Positions 1-9,480 of a stretch of 64,000 nucleotides of DNA are shown here, one piece after another (within the stretch, counting starts at the first letter, position 1; each line of letters begins with the position of its first letter). A program made the position numbers and the translations under genes. A model generated the notes under the pieces. That model saw nothing but the letters and a program-made list of their open reading frames with translations. It made no database searches and had not been told where the DNA came from. Source of the DNA: Pseudomonadota bacterium (lineage in GTDB: Bacteria; Pseudomonadota; Alphaproteobacteria; Acetobacterales; Acetobacteraceae); contig JAJZBV010000006.1 in assembly GCA_021851785.1 (NCBI GenBank), positions 54,480 to 118,479 on the forward strand. The letters are read 5' to 3'.

Positions 1-1
1 C

Positions 2-247
2 ATCGAATACGCCATCGCGCAGGGATTGGCACGGGTTGAGGCCGGGGCGCAGGGGGAGCACAAACTCGCGCGCGGCTATCTGCCGGCCCCGACCTATTCG
101 GCGCATTGGATCGCGCATGCCGGGCTGCGCCGCGCGGTGGGGGATTTTCTCGAGGCCGAACGCCTCGCCATCGCGGCGCGGGAAGCCGATCTCCGCGCCT
201 TCACGCCTTTTCGCAACGACGACGCCGAGGAGACCAGAACCCCATGA
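2..247 (+). CDS. C-terminal part of DUF482/COG3146-type N-acyltransferase (5' truncated by window)
   Basis: Open frame from base 2; 'EHKLARGYLPAPTYSAHWI' resembles the C-terminus of this GNAT-like family; stop overlaps next ATG. Confidence 0.7.
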   Translation: MEYAIAQGLARVEAGAQGEHKLARGYLPAPTYSAHWIAHAGLRRAVGDFLEAERLAIAAREADLRAFTPFRNDDAEETRTP

Positions 248-543
248 CCTCTCACCACACCGCCGAACATGCCCGTCAGATCGACCGCGAGGAGATCCGG
301 GTGACGGAATGGCGCTTGGCGCCGGGGGCGACCACCGGGCATCATCGCCATGATTTCGATTATCTGGTGGTGCCGCTGACCGAGGGATTGCTGCGAGCGA
401 TCTCGGCGACCGGCCAGACGGAGACGCCGCTGCAGCCGGGCCGCCCCTATTTCCGCAAGGCCGGGGTGGAACATGACGTGAGCAACGCCGGCCCGGCGCC
501 GCTCGCCTTCCTCGAAATCGAACTCAAGGACCGCCCCGGCTGA
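244..543 (+). CDS. Small cupin-domain protein
   Basis: ATG at 244 overlapping previous stop; 'TTGHHRHDFDYLVVPLTEG...VEHDVSNAGPAPLAFLEIEL' cupin-like. Confidence 0.8.
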   Translation: MTSHHTAEHARQIDREEIRVTEWRLAPGATTGHHRHDFDYLVVPLTEGLLRAISATGQTETPLQPGRPYFRKAGVEHDVSNAGPAPLAFLEIELKDRPG

Positions 544-562
544 AGACGGCGCGGCGACCGCG

Positions 563-1117
563 CTATCGCCGCTCGCGTGACGCGAGCCCCGGCACCATGC
601 GGGCGAGCACGCCGTCGCGCCAGAAATAGTGGTGCGCCAGCGCCGCCGCGGCGTGGATCCCCGCGAGAATGAGGATGATCGTCGCGACGGTGCCATGAAA
701 ATCATTGATGGTCTCGGCCAGGGCCTTGTCCTTGGCGAGCAGCGGCGGGAAGGTGACGAGGCCGAAGAAGCCGAGCGGATCGCCGCCGGCCGAGCGGTTG
801 AGCGGCCCGCTGATCGCCATCAGGATGAGCAGAAGATAGAGCGCGCCATGCGCCGCCCGCGCCCCCCATTCCAGGAGGCGCGGCCCCGGCGGCGGGGCGA
901 GGCGCCGCCCGGCCGTCGCGCGCCAGAGAAGGCGTGCCAGCAGCACCAGGATGAACACCATCCCGAGCGAAACGTGCAGCGCCTGCGCCGCGTGCCGCGG
1001 CGCCGAGCCGCGCGGCAGCCAGCCCCACACCTGCGCGATGCTCCACAACGTCAAAACCAGCGCGACCGTGAGCCAGTGCAGCGCGAGCGTCAGCGGGTCA
1101 TAACGTTCCGTGGTCAT
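563..1117 (-). CDS. Cytochrome b561 family protein
   Basis: 'MTTERYDPLTLALHWLTVALV...HVSLGMVFILVLLARLLWR...DFHGTVATIILILAGIHAAAALAHHYFWRDGVLARM'; AGGAG-type RBS upstream of 1117. Confidence 0.85.
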   Translation of the reverse strand: MTTERYDPLTLALHWLTVALVLTLWSIAQVWGWLPRGSAPRHAAQALHVSLGMVFILVLLARLLWRATAGRRLAPPPGPRLLEWGARAAHGALYLLLILMAISGPLNRSAGGDPLGFFGLVTFPPLLAKDKALAETINDFHGTVATIILILAGIHAAAALAHHYFWRDGVLARMVPGLASRERR

Positions 1118-1134
1118 TCCTGGCTCCTTGAGGA

Positions 1135-2091
1135 TCAACTGCTGCCGATCAGAATGCCGACCCCGAACACCAGGGCGCCGCCGAACGCGACCTGAAACGC
1201 GGCGGCGACGGGCGGGGTATCCATATAGCGCCAGCGCACCCAACTGATCGCGGCGAGTTCCACCACCACCACCGCGATGGCGAGCGTGGTCGCCGTCCAG
1301 AAACGCGGGATCAGATATGGGAGGCTGTGGCCGAGCCCGCCGAGCGTGGTCATCGCGCCGCAGATCACGCCACGCAAAAGCGGCGCGCCGCGTCCAGTGA
1401 GGCTGCCGTTATCCGACAGCGCCTCGGCGAACCCCATCGAGATGCCGGCCCCGAGCGAGGCGGCGAGGCCGACGACGAAGGCGTTCCAGGACTGGCCGGT
1501 GGCGAAGGCGGCGGCGAACAGCGGCGCCAGCGTCGAGACCGAGCCATCCATCAGCCCGGCGAGCCCGGGCTGGACGTAGCGCAAGACGAACATCTGCCGC
1601 GCGGTGTGTTCCTCCTCGGCGCGGACGTCGCGGGGCAGGTTCTCCGCCATCAGCTTCTCGGCGGTCGATTCATGCACCGATTCCGCCTCGGCGAGATCGC
1701 CGAGCAATTTCCGGATCGAGGCATCGGTGCTGCGGCTCGCGGCCTGGCGGTAGAAGCGCTGGGTCTCCATCTCCATCAGCTCGGCCTGCTTGCGCACCGT
1801 CTCGAGCCGGACCTCGCGCATCTGCCAGACCGGCTTGCGCTGCACGAAGCCGCGCACGTCCTGGCGGCGGATGAGCGGGATGTGTTCGCCGAATTTCTCC
1901 TGATAGAGTTCGATCAGCCGCCGCCGATGCTCGTTTTCCTCCTGCGCCATTTCGGCGAACACTTTTCCCGAGGCGGGGAAATGCTCGCGCAGCACCTCGG
2001 CGTAATCGATATAGATGCGGCTGTCTTCCTCCTCGTTGCTGATCGCGAGGGCCAGGATCTCGCGCTCGCCGAGGTCGGAAAAATCTCGCAT
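1135..2091 (-). CDS. mbfA: MbfA-type membrane-bound ferritin: rubrerythrin-like domain + VIT1/CCC1 transporter domain
   Basis: N-terminal '[23 protein letters not shown]...[13 protein letters not shown]' diiron motifs; C-terminal '[20 protein letters not shown]..' VIT1-like; alternative start at 2103. Confidence 0.85.
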   Translation of the reverse strand: MRDFSDLGEREILALAISNEEEDSRIYIDYAEVLREHFPASGKVFAEMAQEENEHRRRLIELYQEKFGEHIPLIRRQDVRGFVQRKPVWQMREVRLETVRKQAELMEMETQRFYRQAASRSTDASIRKLLGDLAEAESVHESTAEKLMAENLPRDVRAEEEHTARQMFVLRYVQPGLAGLMDGSVSTLAPLFAAAFATGQSWNAFVVGLAASLGAGISMGFAEALSDNGSLTGRGAPLLRGVICGAMTTLGGLGHSLPYLIPRFWTATTLAIAVVVVELAAISWVRWRYMDTPPVAAAFQVAFGGALVFGVGILIGSS

Positions 2092-2228
2092 GGAAAACCT
2101 CATGGCCCGGTGATCCCCGGCGCGGGGCCGGCGTCAGATGTGGCCAATTTTTTCAACCGCCGCAAGAGTAAAGACGATGAAAGTTTTTGCTTGCGGCGTT
2201 CGCTTTGGTCCTAATTCTTACTGATATT

Positions 2229-2247
2229 GCAAATGATTTTCATTTTC
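2229..2247. promoter_or_regulatory. Candidate Fur box
   Basis: GCAAATGATTTTCATTTTC matches 14/19 positions of GATAATGATAATCATTATC by hand; ~130-150 bp upstream of mbfA. Confidence 0.45.
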
Positions 2248-3130
2248 CTGATCGCTCATCTTCCTGAAACCGGGCAGGAACGGCGGCAAGCGGCGGCAGA
2301 TCGCCCTCCGGGGTGCGCGCGTGCCGATCGAGCCACGCCTCGGACGGGGCGAAAAGCGCCGCATCCAGCCGCCGGCACAACGCCCGCGCCACGACCCCCG
2401 GCCAGTCCGGCGGCAACAGCGCCAGCGGCAGATCGGGGTCGTGCAGAATGACCCGGCGGTAGTGGTGAATGAGCAGGATGCGGGCAACCAGCGCCTCCAA
2501 CCCGGTGATCTGGCCGCCCTCCTCCAGCCACCGCGCGAGCGGGGCAAAAAGCGCGACGAACCGCTCATAGCCGCCAGCAAGCCGCGCCAGCGGCCAGGCC
2601 TGTGCGGCGAGGCGCGGTCCGGACAAGCCCTCCGCTCTGGCATCAAACACCACCGCCGCGGCCAGCGACGCGATCGGCGCCGGCACCGCCTTCTCTCCTG
2701 GCGGCGCGATCCAGAGGCCCGGCACCGGGGCCGCGAACCCGGCATCGAGGAGCGCCGTCCGCGCCGCCTCCGTCGCCGTCTCGGGGGGCAGCAGCACGAG
2801 GCGCAAAACCCCATCCCATTCCGGCGGCGCGGCGCGATAGATGCGCGCGCTGGCGACGGCGAAAATGGCGTCCCCCTTGGCGGTCAGGCGATAGAAGCTC
2901 GCCCGCCCGACCCTGCGGCCCACGAGCCAGCCATCGGCGGCCAGGCGCGAGACGGCGGTTCTGACCGCGCCGGGATCGATCGCCAGCGCGGCGAAAATCC
3001 GCAGCATGGTGGCGAGGTCGAGCGTGCCACCGCGCGGCACGATGGCGTCACCGTAGAGGGTGATGATGATCGACCAGATGCGCAGCGGCGAGGCATGCAG
3101 CGCCGCGAGGATCGGCGAAAGCGGCGACAC
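2240..3130 (-). CDS. PaaX-family transcriptional regulator
   Basis: 'LRIWSIIITLYGDAIVPRGGTLDLATMLRIFAALAIDPGAVRTAVSRLAADGWL' typical PaaX N-terminal wHTH. Confidence 0.8.
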   Translation of the reverse strand: MSPLSPILAALHASPLRIWSIIITLYGDAIVPRGGTLDLATMLRIFAALAIDPGAVRTAVSRLAADGWLVGRRVGRASFYRLTAKGDAIFAVASARIYRAAPPEWDGVLRLVLLPPETATEAARTALLDAGFAAPVPGLWIAPPGEKAVPAPIASLAAAVVFDARAEGLSGPRLAAQAWPLARLAGGYERFVALFAPLARWLEEGGQITGLEALVARILLIHHYRRVILHDPDLPLALLPPDWPGVVARALCRRLDAALFAPSEAWLDRHARTPEGDLPPLAAVPARFQEDERSGK

Positions 3131-3134
3131 CGGC

Positions 3135-4460
3135 TCAGTGCAGCTTGACCGGCGGGTCGGCGCGGCGGTCGAGGGCGCGGGCGAGGGTTTCGAGAACCAC
3201 GGTGCCGGCGCCGTGCAGCGCGTGCTGGTGCATTTTATAGAGCGAGCGATACATCAGGCGGGCGAAATAGCCTTCGATGAAAAAGCTCCGCCCGACCAGA
3301 AACCCCATCAGGCTGCCGACCGTGCTGTAGCGGCCGAGCGAGACCAGCGAGCCGAAATCGCGATAGACGAAGGGCTGCACCGCTTCGCCGCGCTCGCGCC
3401 GCGGCAATTGCCGGAACAGATGCGAGGCCTGCTGATGCGCCGCCTGGGCGCGCGGCGGCACCAGCGTCTCGAAACCGGGGCGCGGGCAGGCGGCGCAGTC
3501 GCCGAGCGCGAAGATCGCCGGATCCCGGGTGGTTTGCAGGGTTTCGCTGACCACCAGTTGGTTGATCCGGTTGACTTCGAGACCGTCGAGGGTTGCGAGA
3601 AAATCCGGCCCCTTCACCCCCGCCGACCAGATTACCAGCTCGGAGGGCAGAAAACTGCCATCGGCGAGGCGCACGCCATCCGCCGTCACCGCCACCACCC
3701 GCGCCGCGACCCGCACCTCGACGCCGAGTTTTTTGAGCAAGCCCTGGGTCGCGCGCGCGATGCGCTCGGGCAGCGCGGGCAGGATGCGCGGCGCCGCCTC
3801 GACCAGGGTGAGCTGGATGTCTTTCCCCGGGTCGATGCGGTCGAGGCCATACGCGACGACGGCGCGGGTGGTGTGGTGGAGTTCGGCGGCAAGTTCGGTG
3901 CCGGTCGCGCCGGCGCCGATGATGACGACGCCGAGCTGGCCGGGGCGCACCGGCCCGGGCTGGGTCTGGGCGCGGATGAATGCGTTGATCAGCCGGCGAT
4001 TGAACCGCGCCGCCTGATCCGGGGTCTCCAGCGGCACCGCGAAGCGCGCCGCCCCCGGCGTTCCGAAATCATTGGTGACACTGCCGAGCGCCATCACCAG
4101 CGTGTCATAGGCGATGACGCTGGGGGCGGTGATTTCGTGTCCTTCCTCGTCGAAGACCGCGCCGAGCGCGATCTCGCGCCGCGCCCGGTCGATGCCGATC
4201 ATCTCGCCGAGGCGAAAGCGGAAATGGTGCCAATGCGCCTGCGCGAGGTAGCTCAGATCATGGGCGGCGCGGTCGAGACTGCCGGCGGCGACCGCGTGCA
4301 GGAGCGGCTTCCAGAGATGGGTGCGCGATTTGTCGACCAGGGTGATGCATGCCTGCCCGCGCTTCCCCAGCCGGTCCCCGAGCCGGGTCGCGAGTTCCAG
4401 CCCCCCCGCGCCGCCGCCGACGATGACGATATGATGCGCGCCCGCCGCCGCTGCCGCCAT
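3135..4460 (-). CDS. ndh: Type II NADH dehydrogenase (NAD(P)/FAD-dependent oxidoreductase)
   Basis: 'HIVIVGGGAGGLELATRLG', 'VVIIGAGATGTELAAELHH', 'AIFALGDCAA'. Confidence 0.85.
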   Translation of the reverse strand: MAAAAAGAHHIVIVGGGAGGLELATRLGDRLGKRGQACITLVDKSRTHLWKPLLHAVAAGSLDRAAHDLSYLAQAHWHHFRFRLGEMIGIDRARREIALGAVFDEEGHEITAPSVIAYDTLVMALGSVTNDFGTPGAARFAVPLETPDQAARFNRRLINAFIRAQTQPGPVRPGQLGVVIIGAGATGTELAAELHHTTRAVVAYGLDRIDPGKDIQLTLVEAAPRILPALPERIARATQGLLKKLGVEVRVAARVVAVTADGVRLADGSFLPSELVIWSAGVKGPDFLATLDGLEVNRINQLVVSETLQTTRDPAIFALGDCAACPRPGFETLVPPRAQAAHQQASHLFRQLPRRERGEAVQPFVYRDFGSLVSLGRYSTVGSLMGFLVGRSFFIEGYFARLMYRSLYKMHQHALHGAGTVVLETLARALDRRADPPVKLH

Positions 4461-4826
4461 GAGCTTTATCTCCCGATTCTGTTACCGCCAGAATAGGGCG
4501 CGGCGCTGTGGATGCGAACAACGATCTGCCGCCTTATCGACTGTCACCATGGCCGAATTCAGGCCATGGGAATTAACGTTTCCCTTGCGTTTCAGGACAG
4601 CGGGAGGTTATCCTCAAATTGAGAAATTTACCCGCAACTGTCGCGTGTTTTGATACTTTGACGACGCGCGGGGCGTGTTTGGCAGGCCGTAACGTTGCTT
4701 CGGGAGAGAGCGGGGGAAGATGCTGCGCGCGAGGATCGGGACGATGATCCCGCCCGTCTTCCGGACCGGGAACGATGCCGGGCGGGGGGGCGGCCGGCGT
4801 GAGGTCGGCGCGGCCCTGGCGCCGCC

Positions 4827-6905
4827 ATGAAAGCCGCGATGCGGGTGATCGGCGCCGGATTCGGGGCCGCTGCCCGGCGCACCGACCGCGATATCGTGGC
4901 GCCGCGCCAACTCGCCGAAGACCTCGCGCGGTATCGGGTCATCAGCTGCGATATTTTCGACACCGCCCTCGTCCGCGAACTGGCGCGGCCGGCCGATGTG
5001 CTGCTCGCCGTCGGCGCCCGGGCGCGGGCGCGCGGGCTGATCGCGTGTGACGCGGATGCGTTTCGCGTCTTCCGTCTCGCCGCCGAGGACGCGGCGCGCC
5101 GCGAGGCGCGGGAAGCCGGCCATGACGAGGCGCGCATCGACGAGGTCTATGAACGTCTCGCCGCCTGCGGCCTGGTTTCCGACCCGGTGGCGGCGGCGGC
5201 GCTGGAATTCGCGACCGAAGGCGCGGTTTGCCGGGCGGTGCCGGCGCTGCGCGAGACGCTGGCGCAGCGGGCGCCGGGGCAGCGGCTGATTTTCCTCTCC
5301 GATTCCATCCTGCCCGGCGCGTGGCTGGCGACGCTGCTCGCCGAAAACGGCTTCGGCGGCGCGTGCGAGGTCATTTCGTCGGCCGATGTCAGACGCAGCA
5401 AGGATAGCGGGCGGCTCTTCGCCTGGCTGCTCGATCATCTCGGCGGTCCCGCCGCGGAGATCATTCATCTCGGCGATAACCCGGTCTCCGATATCGCCCG
5501 CGCCCGCGCCCATGGCCTCGCGACCCGCCATCTGCCGCGCCCCGCATCCCCGCCCGAGGACGAAGCGGTCGCCGCCCGCGACGTCGCTCTCCGCCTCCTC
5601 CATAGCCGCCGCCGCGCGCCCGGGCCGGCGGAGACCAGCGGGCGCGCCGGCCGGGGCGCGAGCCAGGAAAAGCCGCTCGCCCATTACGTCACCCTGCTGA
5701 TGCTCGGCTTCGCCCTGTTCACGCTCGCCGAGGCGCGCCGGCGCGGCATTCGCCGGCTCTATTTCACCGCCCGCGACGGCTATCTGCCGCTCGCCATCGC
5801 GCGCCGCATCGTCGCCAAACGTGGCGATCCGGTGGATTTGCACTATCTCGAGGTCTCCCGTCAGGCGATCGTGCTGCCCGGCCTCGCCGATGATCCCGAA
5901 ACGCTCGCCGACATGCTCGCCCATACGGTGAACGGCGACCGCCTCGCCTCTCTGTTCGCGCCGCTCGGGGTCGCGGCCGAAACCGTGGCCCCGCTGCTCG
6001 TCGGCCTCGGCTTCGACCCGGCGCGGATCGTGGAGGACGAATACGGGCTTTGTCTCACCGCGGCGCGGCGCCTGATCGCCACTCAGCCGGCGCTGATCGG
6101 GGCGGCGCTGGCGGCGCGGCGCGAGGCGGCGCTCGGTTATCTCGCCAGCGAGGATTTTCTGGCGCCAGGGCGGCGGATGATCGTCGATATCGGCTGGCAC
6201 GGCTCGATCCAGCGCCAATTGGCGCGGCTTTCCGGGCTCGCCGCGGAGGATCTGTTCGGCTGCTATCTCGGCCTTTTCCCCGAGGCGCTGCGCCCCGGCC
6301 TCGATCCGCGCACGGCGTCGGGCTATCTTTTCAGCTTCGGCCATCCCAAACCGTTCTGCGATCTGGTCCGCGACGGGCCGGTCCTGCTGGAACTCTTCTT
6401 TTCCGCCCCGCATGGCTCGGTTGCGCATTACGTGGCGGCGGAGGGCCGGTTCCGCGCCGTGCATGCCATCGAGCAGGCGCCGGCGGGCGCGATCCGCGCG
6501 GCATTCTTCGCCGCGCTGGAACAGGAATGTCTCGCCGAAATCGACGCCCTCGATGGATTGCTCGATGGCGCCTGGCCGGACAGCATCGACCCGGCTTCGG
6601 CGCTCTTCGACATCGCCCGCCTGCTGCACCGGCCGAACGCGCGTGAGGTGCGGGCGATCAACGCCATTCCGTTCGTGCATGGGATCGACGGTCGGCGCAT
6701 CTCGGCCGCGGTCAACCCGGTGCCGCTGCATGAATGGCTGCGGCATCCGTGGGCGAGTTTGCAGCGCCTCGCCGATGCCCCCGCCCATGCCCCCTGGCGC
6801 GCCGGCGCGGTCAGGGCGAGCCTGCCCTGGCCGATGCCGGATATGGCTCATGCCGATTTCCGCCACCGTGTCGGCCAGTTGCGGCGGATCGTCAGCCGGA
6901 AATAG
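4827..6905 (+). CDS. HAD-superfamily hydrolase, COG5610-like, large (692 aa)
   Basis: 'RVISCDIFDTALVREL', 'LIFLSDSILPGAWL', 'IIHLGDNPVSDIARARAHGL', 'RLYFTARDGYLPLAIARRI'. Confidence 0.75.
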   Translation: MKAAMRVIGAGFGAAARRTDRDIVAPRQLAEDLARYRVISCDIFDTALVRELARPADVLLAVGARARARGLIACDADAFRVFRLAAEDAARREAREAGHDEARIDEVYERLAACGLVSDPVAAAALEFATEGAVCRAVPALRETLAQRAPGQRLIFLSDSILPGAWLATLLAENGFGGACEVISSADVRRSKDSGRLFAWLLDHLGGPAAEIIHLGDNPVSDIARARAHGLATRHLPRPASPPEDEAVAARDVALRLLHSRRRAPGPAETSGRAGRGASQEKPLAHYVTLLMLGFALFTLAEARRRGIRRLYFTARDGYLPLAIARRIVAKRGDPVDLHYLEVSRQAIVLPGLADDPETLADMLAHTVNGDRLASLFAPLGVAAETVAPLLVGLGFDPARIVEDEYGLCLTAARRLIATQPALIGAALAARREAALGYLASEDFLAPGRRMIVDIGWHGSIQRQLARLSGLAAEDLFGCYLGLFPEALRPGLDPRTASGYLFSFGHPKPFCDLVRDGPVLLELFFSAPHGSVAHYVAAEGRFRAVHAIEQAPAGAIRAAFFAALEQECLAEIDALDGLLDGAWPDSIDPASALFDIARLLHRPNAREVRAINAIPFVHGIDGRRISAAVNPVPLHEWLRHPWASLQRLADAPAHAPWRAGAVRASLPWPMPDMAHADFRHRVGQLRRIVSRK

Positions 6906-7031
6906 GTGGGCGGAGATAGGGGGCGGACATCGGGGGCGGACATCGGGGCGCAAGACCAGCGGAGGACGTTGTCCCCGCTGGTCCAGGACCGAACCCTGCC
7001 CTTAGGCGACCCGGCCTTGGGCGACCCGGCC

Positions 7032-8150
7032 TTAGGCGACCTGGAAACCCGCCCCGGTCGCGCGTTCGATGGCCCGGAGCGCGCCGCGTTCGGCGTTGCC
7101 GCAGAACGAGATGGCGATGCCGCGCGCGCCGGCGCGCGCGGTGCGGCCGATGCGGTGGACATAATCCTCGGGCTGCGCCGGCAGGTCGAAATTGATGACG
7201 TGCGAGACCTGCGCGACGTCGATCCCGCGCGCCGCGATATCGGTCGCGACCAGCACCCGGGCGCGGCCATCGCGGAAGCGGTCGAGCGCCTTGCCACGCG
7301 CCGCCTGGCTCTTATTGCCGTGGATGGTGCTGACCTCGACCCCGTCGGCGCCGAGGGTTTCGGCGAGGCGGTCGGCGGCGCGCTTGGTGCGGGTAAAGAC
7401 CAGCACCCGCGACAGCGCCGGATCGGCGAGCAGGCGGCCGAGCAGCGCCCGTTTGCCGGCGGGATCGACGAAATGCACGTGCTGCTCGATGCGCGACGCC
7501 GCGGGCGCGGTGCGGGCGATTTCGACTCGCGCCGGGTTGCGGAGCAGGCTTTCGGCGAGCTTGCCGACCGCGGCCGGCATCGTCGCCGAGAACAGTGCCG
7601 ATTGCCGCGCCGCCGGCAAGGCGGCGATGATGCGGCGGATATCGGCGATGAAGCCGAGATCGAGCATGCGATCGGCCTCGTCGAGCACGAGATGGCGGAC
7701 CTCATGCAGGCGGAGTTCGTTGGTCGCCATCAGATCGCGCACCCGACCGGGCGTTCCGACCACGATATCGACGCCGGGGCGCATCCGCTGCACCTGCGCG
7801 TGACGGCTCAAGCCGCCGACGATGGTCACCAGACGCCGGCGCGCGACGCCCCCGAAGTTGAGCAGGCTGGCCTCGATCTGAAGCGCCAATTCGCGGGTCG
7901 GCGCGAGGATCAGGGCGCGGGTGGTGAAAGGGCCGAGCGGCGCCGCCGGCGGGGTGGCGGCGAGGTGATGCAGGATCGGCAGCGCGAAGGCCGCGGTCTT
8001 GCCGGTGCCGGTTTCGGCGATGCCGAGCAGATCGCGCCCGGTGAGAAGCGGCGGGATGGCCCCGGCCTGGATCGGCGTCGGGGTTTCGAAACGCGCCCGC
8101 GTCAGGGCGCCAAGCAGCGGCTCGGCGAGGCCGAGGCTAGCAAAACTCAT
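7032..8150 (-). CDS. DEAD/DEAH-box RNA helicase (RhlE-like)
   Basis: 'AETGTGKTAAFALPIL', 'LVLDEADRMLDLGF', 'SATMP', 'HRIGRTARAGARG'; alternative start 8159. Confidence 0.9.
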   Translation of the reverse strand: MSFASLGLAEPLLGALTRARFETPTPIQAGAIPPLLTGRDLLGIAETGTGKTAAFALPILHHLAATPPAAPLGPFTTRALILAPTRELALQIEASLLNFGGVARRRLVTIVGGLSRHAQVQRMRPGVDIVVGTPGRVRDLMATNELRLHEVRHLVLDEADRMLDLGFIADIRRIIAALPAARQSALFSATMPAAVGKLAESLLRNPARVEIARTAPAASRIEQHVHFVDPAGKRALLGRLLADPALSRVLVFTRTKRAADRLAETLGADGVEVSTIHGNKSQAARGKALDRFRDGRARVLVATDIAARGIDVAQVSHVINFDLPAQPEDYVHRIGRTARAGARGIAISFCGNAERGALRAIERATGAGFQVA

Positions 8151-8457
8151 GGATGGCACGAAAATTCATCTCCAACGCCGAAGGGCCGCCAATGCGGCTC
8201 GAAGGGGCGCCTTACTGTCCGCCTGCCCGCGCGATACCGGGGCGAACGATTGATAACGGGAGTCCCGCAACTGAAACGCGCCCGGGTCAAGGGCGCGCCG
8301 ATCACGCGATGTGCGGAACGCCCCCTCTATCCTTCGCATCCGCAAAAAAAGCAAGAAAAATCCACCGGCTGGTGCCGGGCGCGCTTGGTCAAACGCCTCG
8401 GCAATGGGATAATGGCTTGCTGCCAGCGGCTTTTGTTCCATCCCGCCAGAGCGAGGC

Positions 8458-9480
8458 ATGACGCATTCTTCCCCGTTCCACGCCGATCGGCCGGCGACCG
8501 CCCGGCTCGAACACCCGGTTTGCACCGTGGTGATCGACGCCGAGGAGGATTTCGACTGGCTGACCCCGATCGAGGGCACCGGCTTCACCACCGAATGCAT
8601 GCGCCAGATTCCCGATTTGCACGAAATCCTCGGCGCCTATGGCGCGGTGCCGGCCTATCTGCTGACCTACCCGGTGCTCGCGGACGAGGACACGGTGCGG
8701 CTCATCCGCCGCCAGCTCGAACGCGGGCAATGCGTGGTCGGCGTGCAGTTGCACACCTGGGTGACGCCGCCGCTCGGCGCCGAGCCGAGCCGCCGTTTTT
8801 CCTTCTCGGGCAATCTCGACGCCGGCCGGGAGGAGCAGAAACTGCTCGCGCTCAAGGCAAAGTTCACCGCCTGCTTCGGATTTGCGCCCACCATCCACCG
8901 CGCCGGACGCTACGGCATCGGCGCGCAAACCGCGGCTCTGCTCGAAAAACATGGGTTTCTGATCGACACCAGCCTCGCCCCGCGCACCAGCTTCACGCAT
9001 GAAGGGGGGCCGGACCACAGCAGCTATGATTATCGGCCGTTCTGGTTCGGCGAGCACCGCGACCTTCTGGAGGTGCCGCTTTGCCGCAGCGTCGTCGGCT
9101 GGGGGGGCGAGCTTGGGCGCTGGCTCTACCAGGCGCTGTCGGGGCCGCGCATGACCCGGCTCCGCGTGCCCTCGCTCCTCACCCGTTCACGCTGCGCCGA
9201 GCGCATCACCCTCTCCCCGGAAGGCAATGACGCCTCGGCGATGCGCCGGCTGGTCCGTCATCTCCGCCGGCGCGGCGAGATGGTCTTTCCGCTCAGTTTC
9301 CATAGCTCCTCGCTGGCGCCGGGCCGCAACCCCTATGTCCAGAGCCGCGCCGATCTGCATTATTTCTACGATCGTCTCTCCGCCCAGCTCGACCACTTCG
9401 CCGGGGCGCTCGGCGGCCGTTTCGCGGCGCTGCCCGAAATCCCCGCCCTCCTCGCCCCGCCGCCGGAGCGGCGGGCATGA
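8458..9480 (+). CDS. Polysaccharide deacetylase family protein (WalW-like)
   Basis: 'VCTVVIDAEEDFDWLTPI', 'GVQLHTWVTPPLG', 'TIHRAGRYGIGAQTAALLEKHGFLIDTS', 'PLSFHSSSL'. Confidence 0.75.
   Translation: MTHSSPFHADRPATARLEHPVCTVVIDAEEDFDWLTPIEGTGFTTECMRQIPDLHEILGAYGAVPAYLLTYPVLADEDTVRLIRRQLERGQCVVGVQLHTWVTPPLGAEPSRRFSFSGNLDAGREEQKLLALKAKFTACFGFAPTIHRAGRYGIGAQTAALLEKHGFLIDTSLAPRTSFTHEGGPDHSSYDYRPFWFGEHRDLLEVPLCRSVVGWGGELGRWLYQALSGPRMTRLRVPSLLTRSRCAERITLSPEGNDASAMRRLVRHLRRRGEMVFPLSFHSSSLAPGRNPYVQSRADLHYFYDRLSAQLDHFAGALGGRFAALPEIPALLAPPPERRA

Noticed and set aside
4614-6953. 779-aa minus-strand ORF antisense to the HAD gene
   Set aside because: Arg/Ala/Glu-rich low-complexity translation typical of GC-rich antisense frames; sense frame has clear HAD motifs
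6906-9002. 698-aa plus-strand ORF across the helicase and deacetylase
   Set aside because: Antisense to the helicase and out of frame with the deacetylase; no domain
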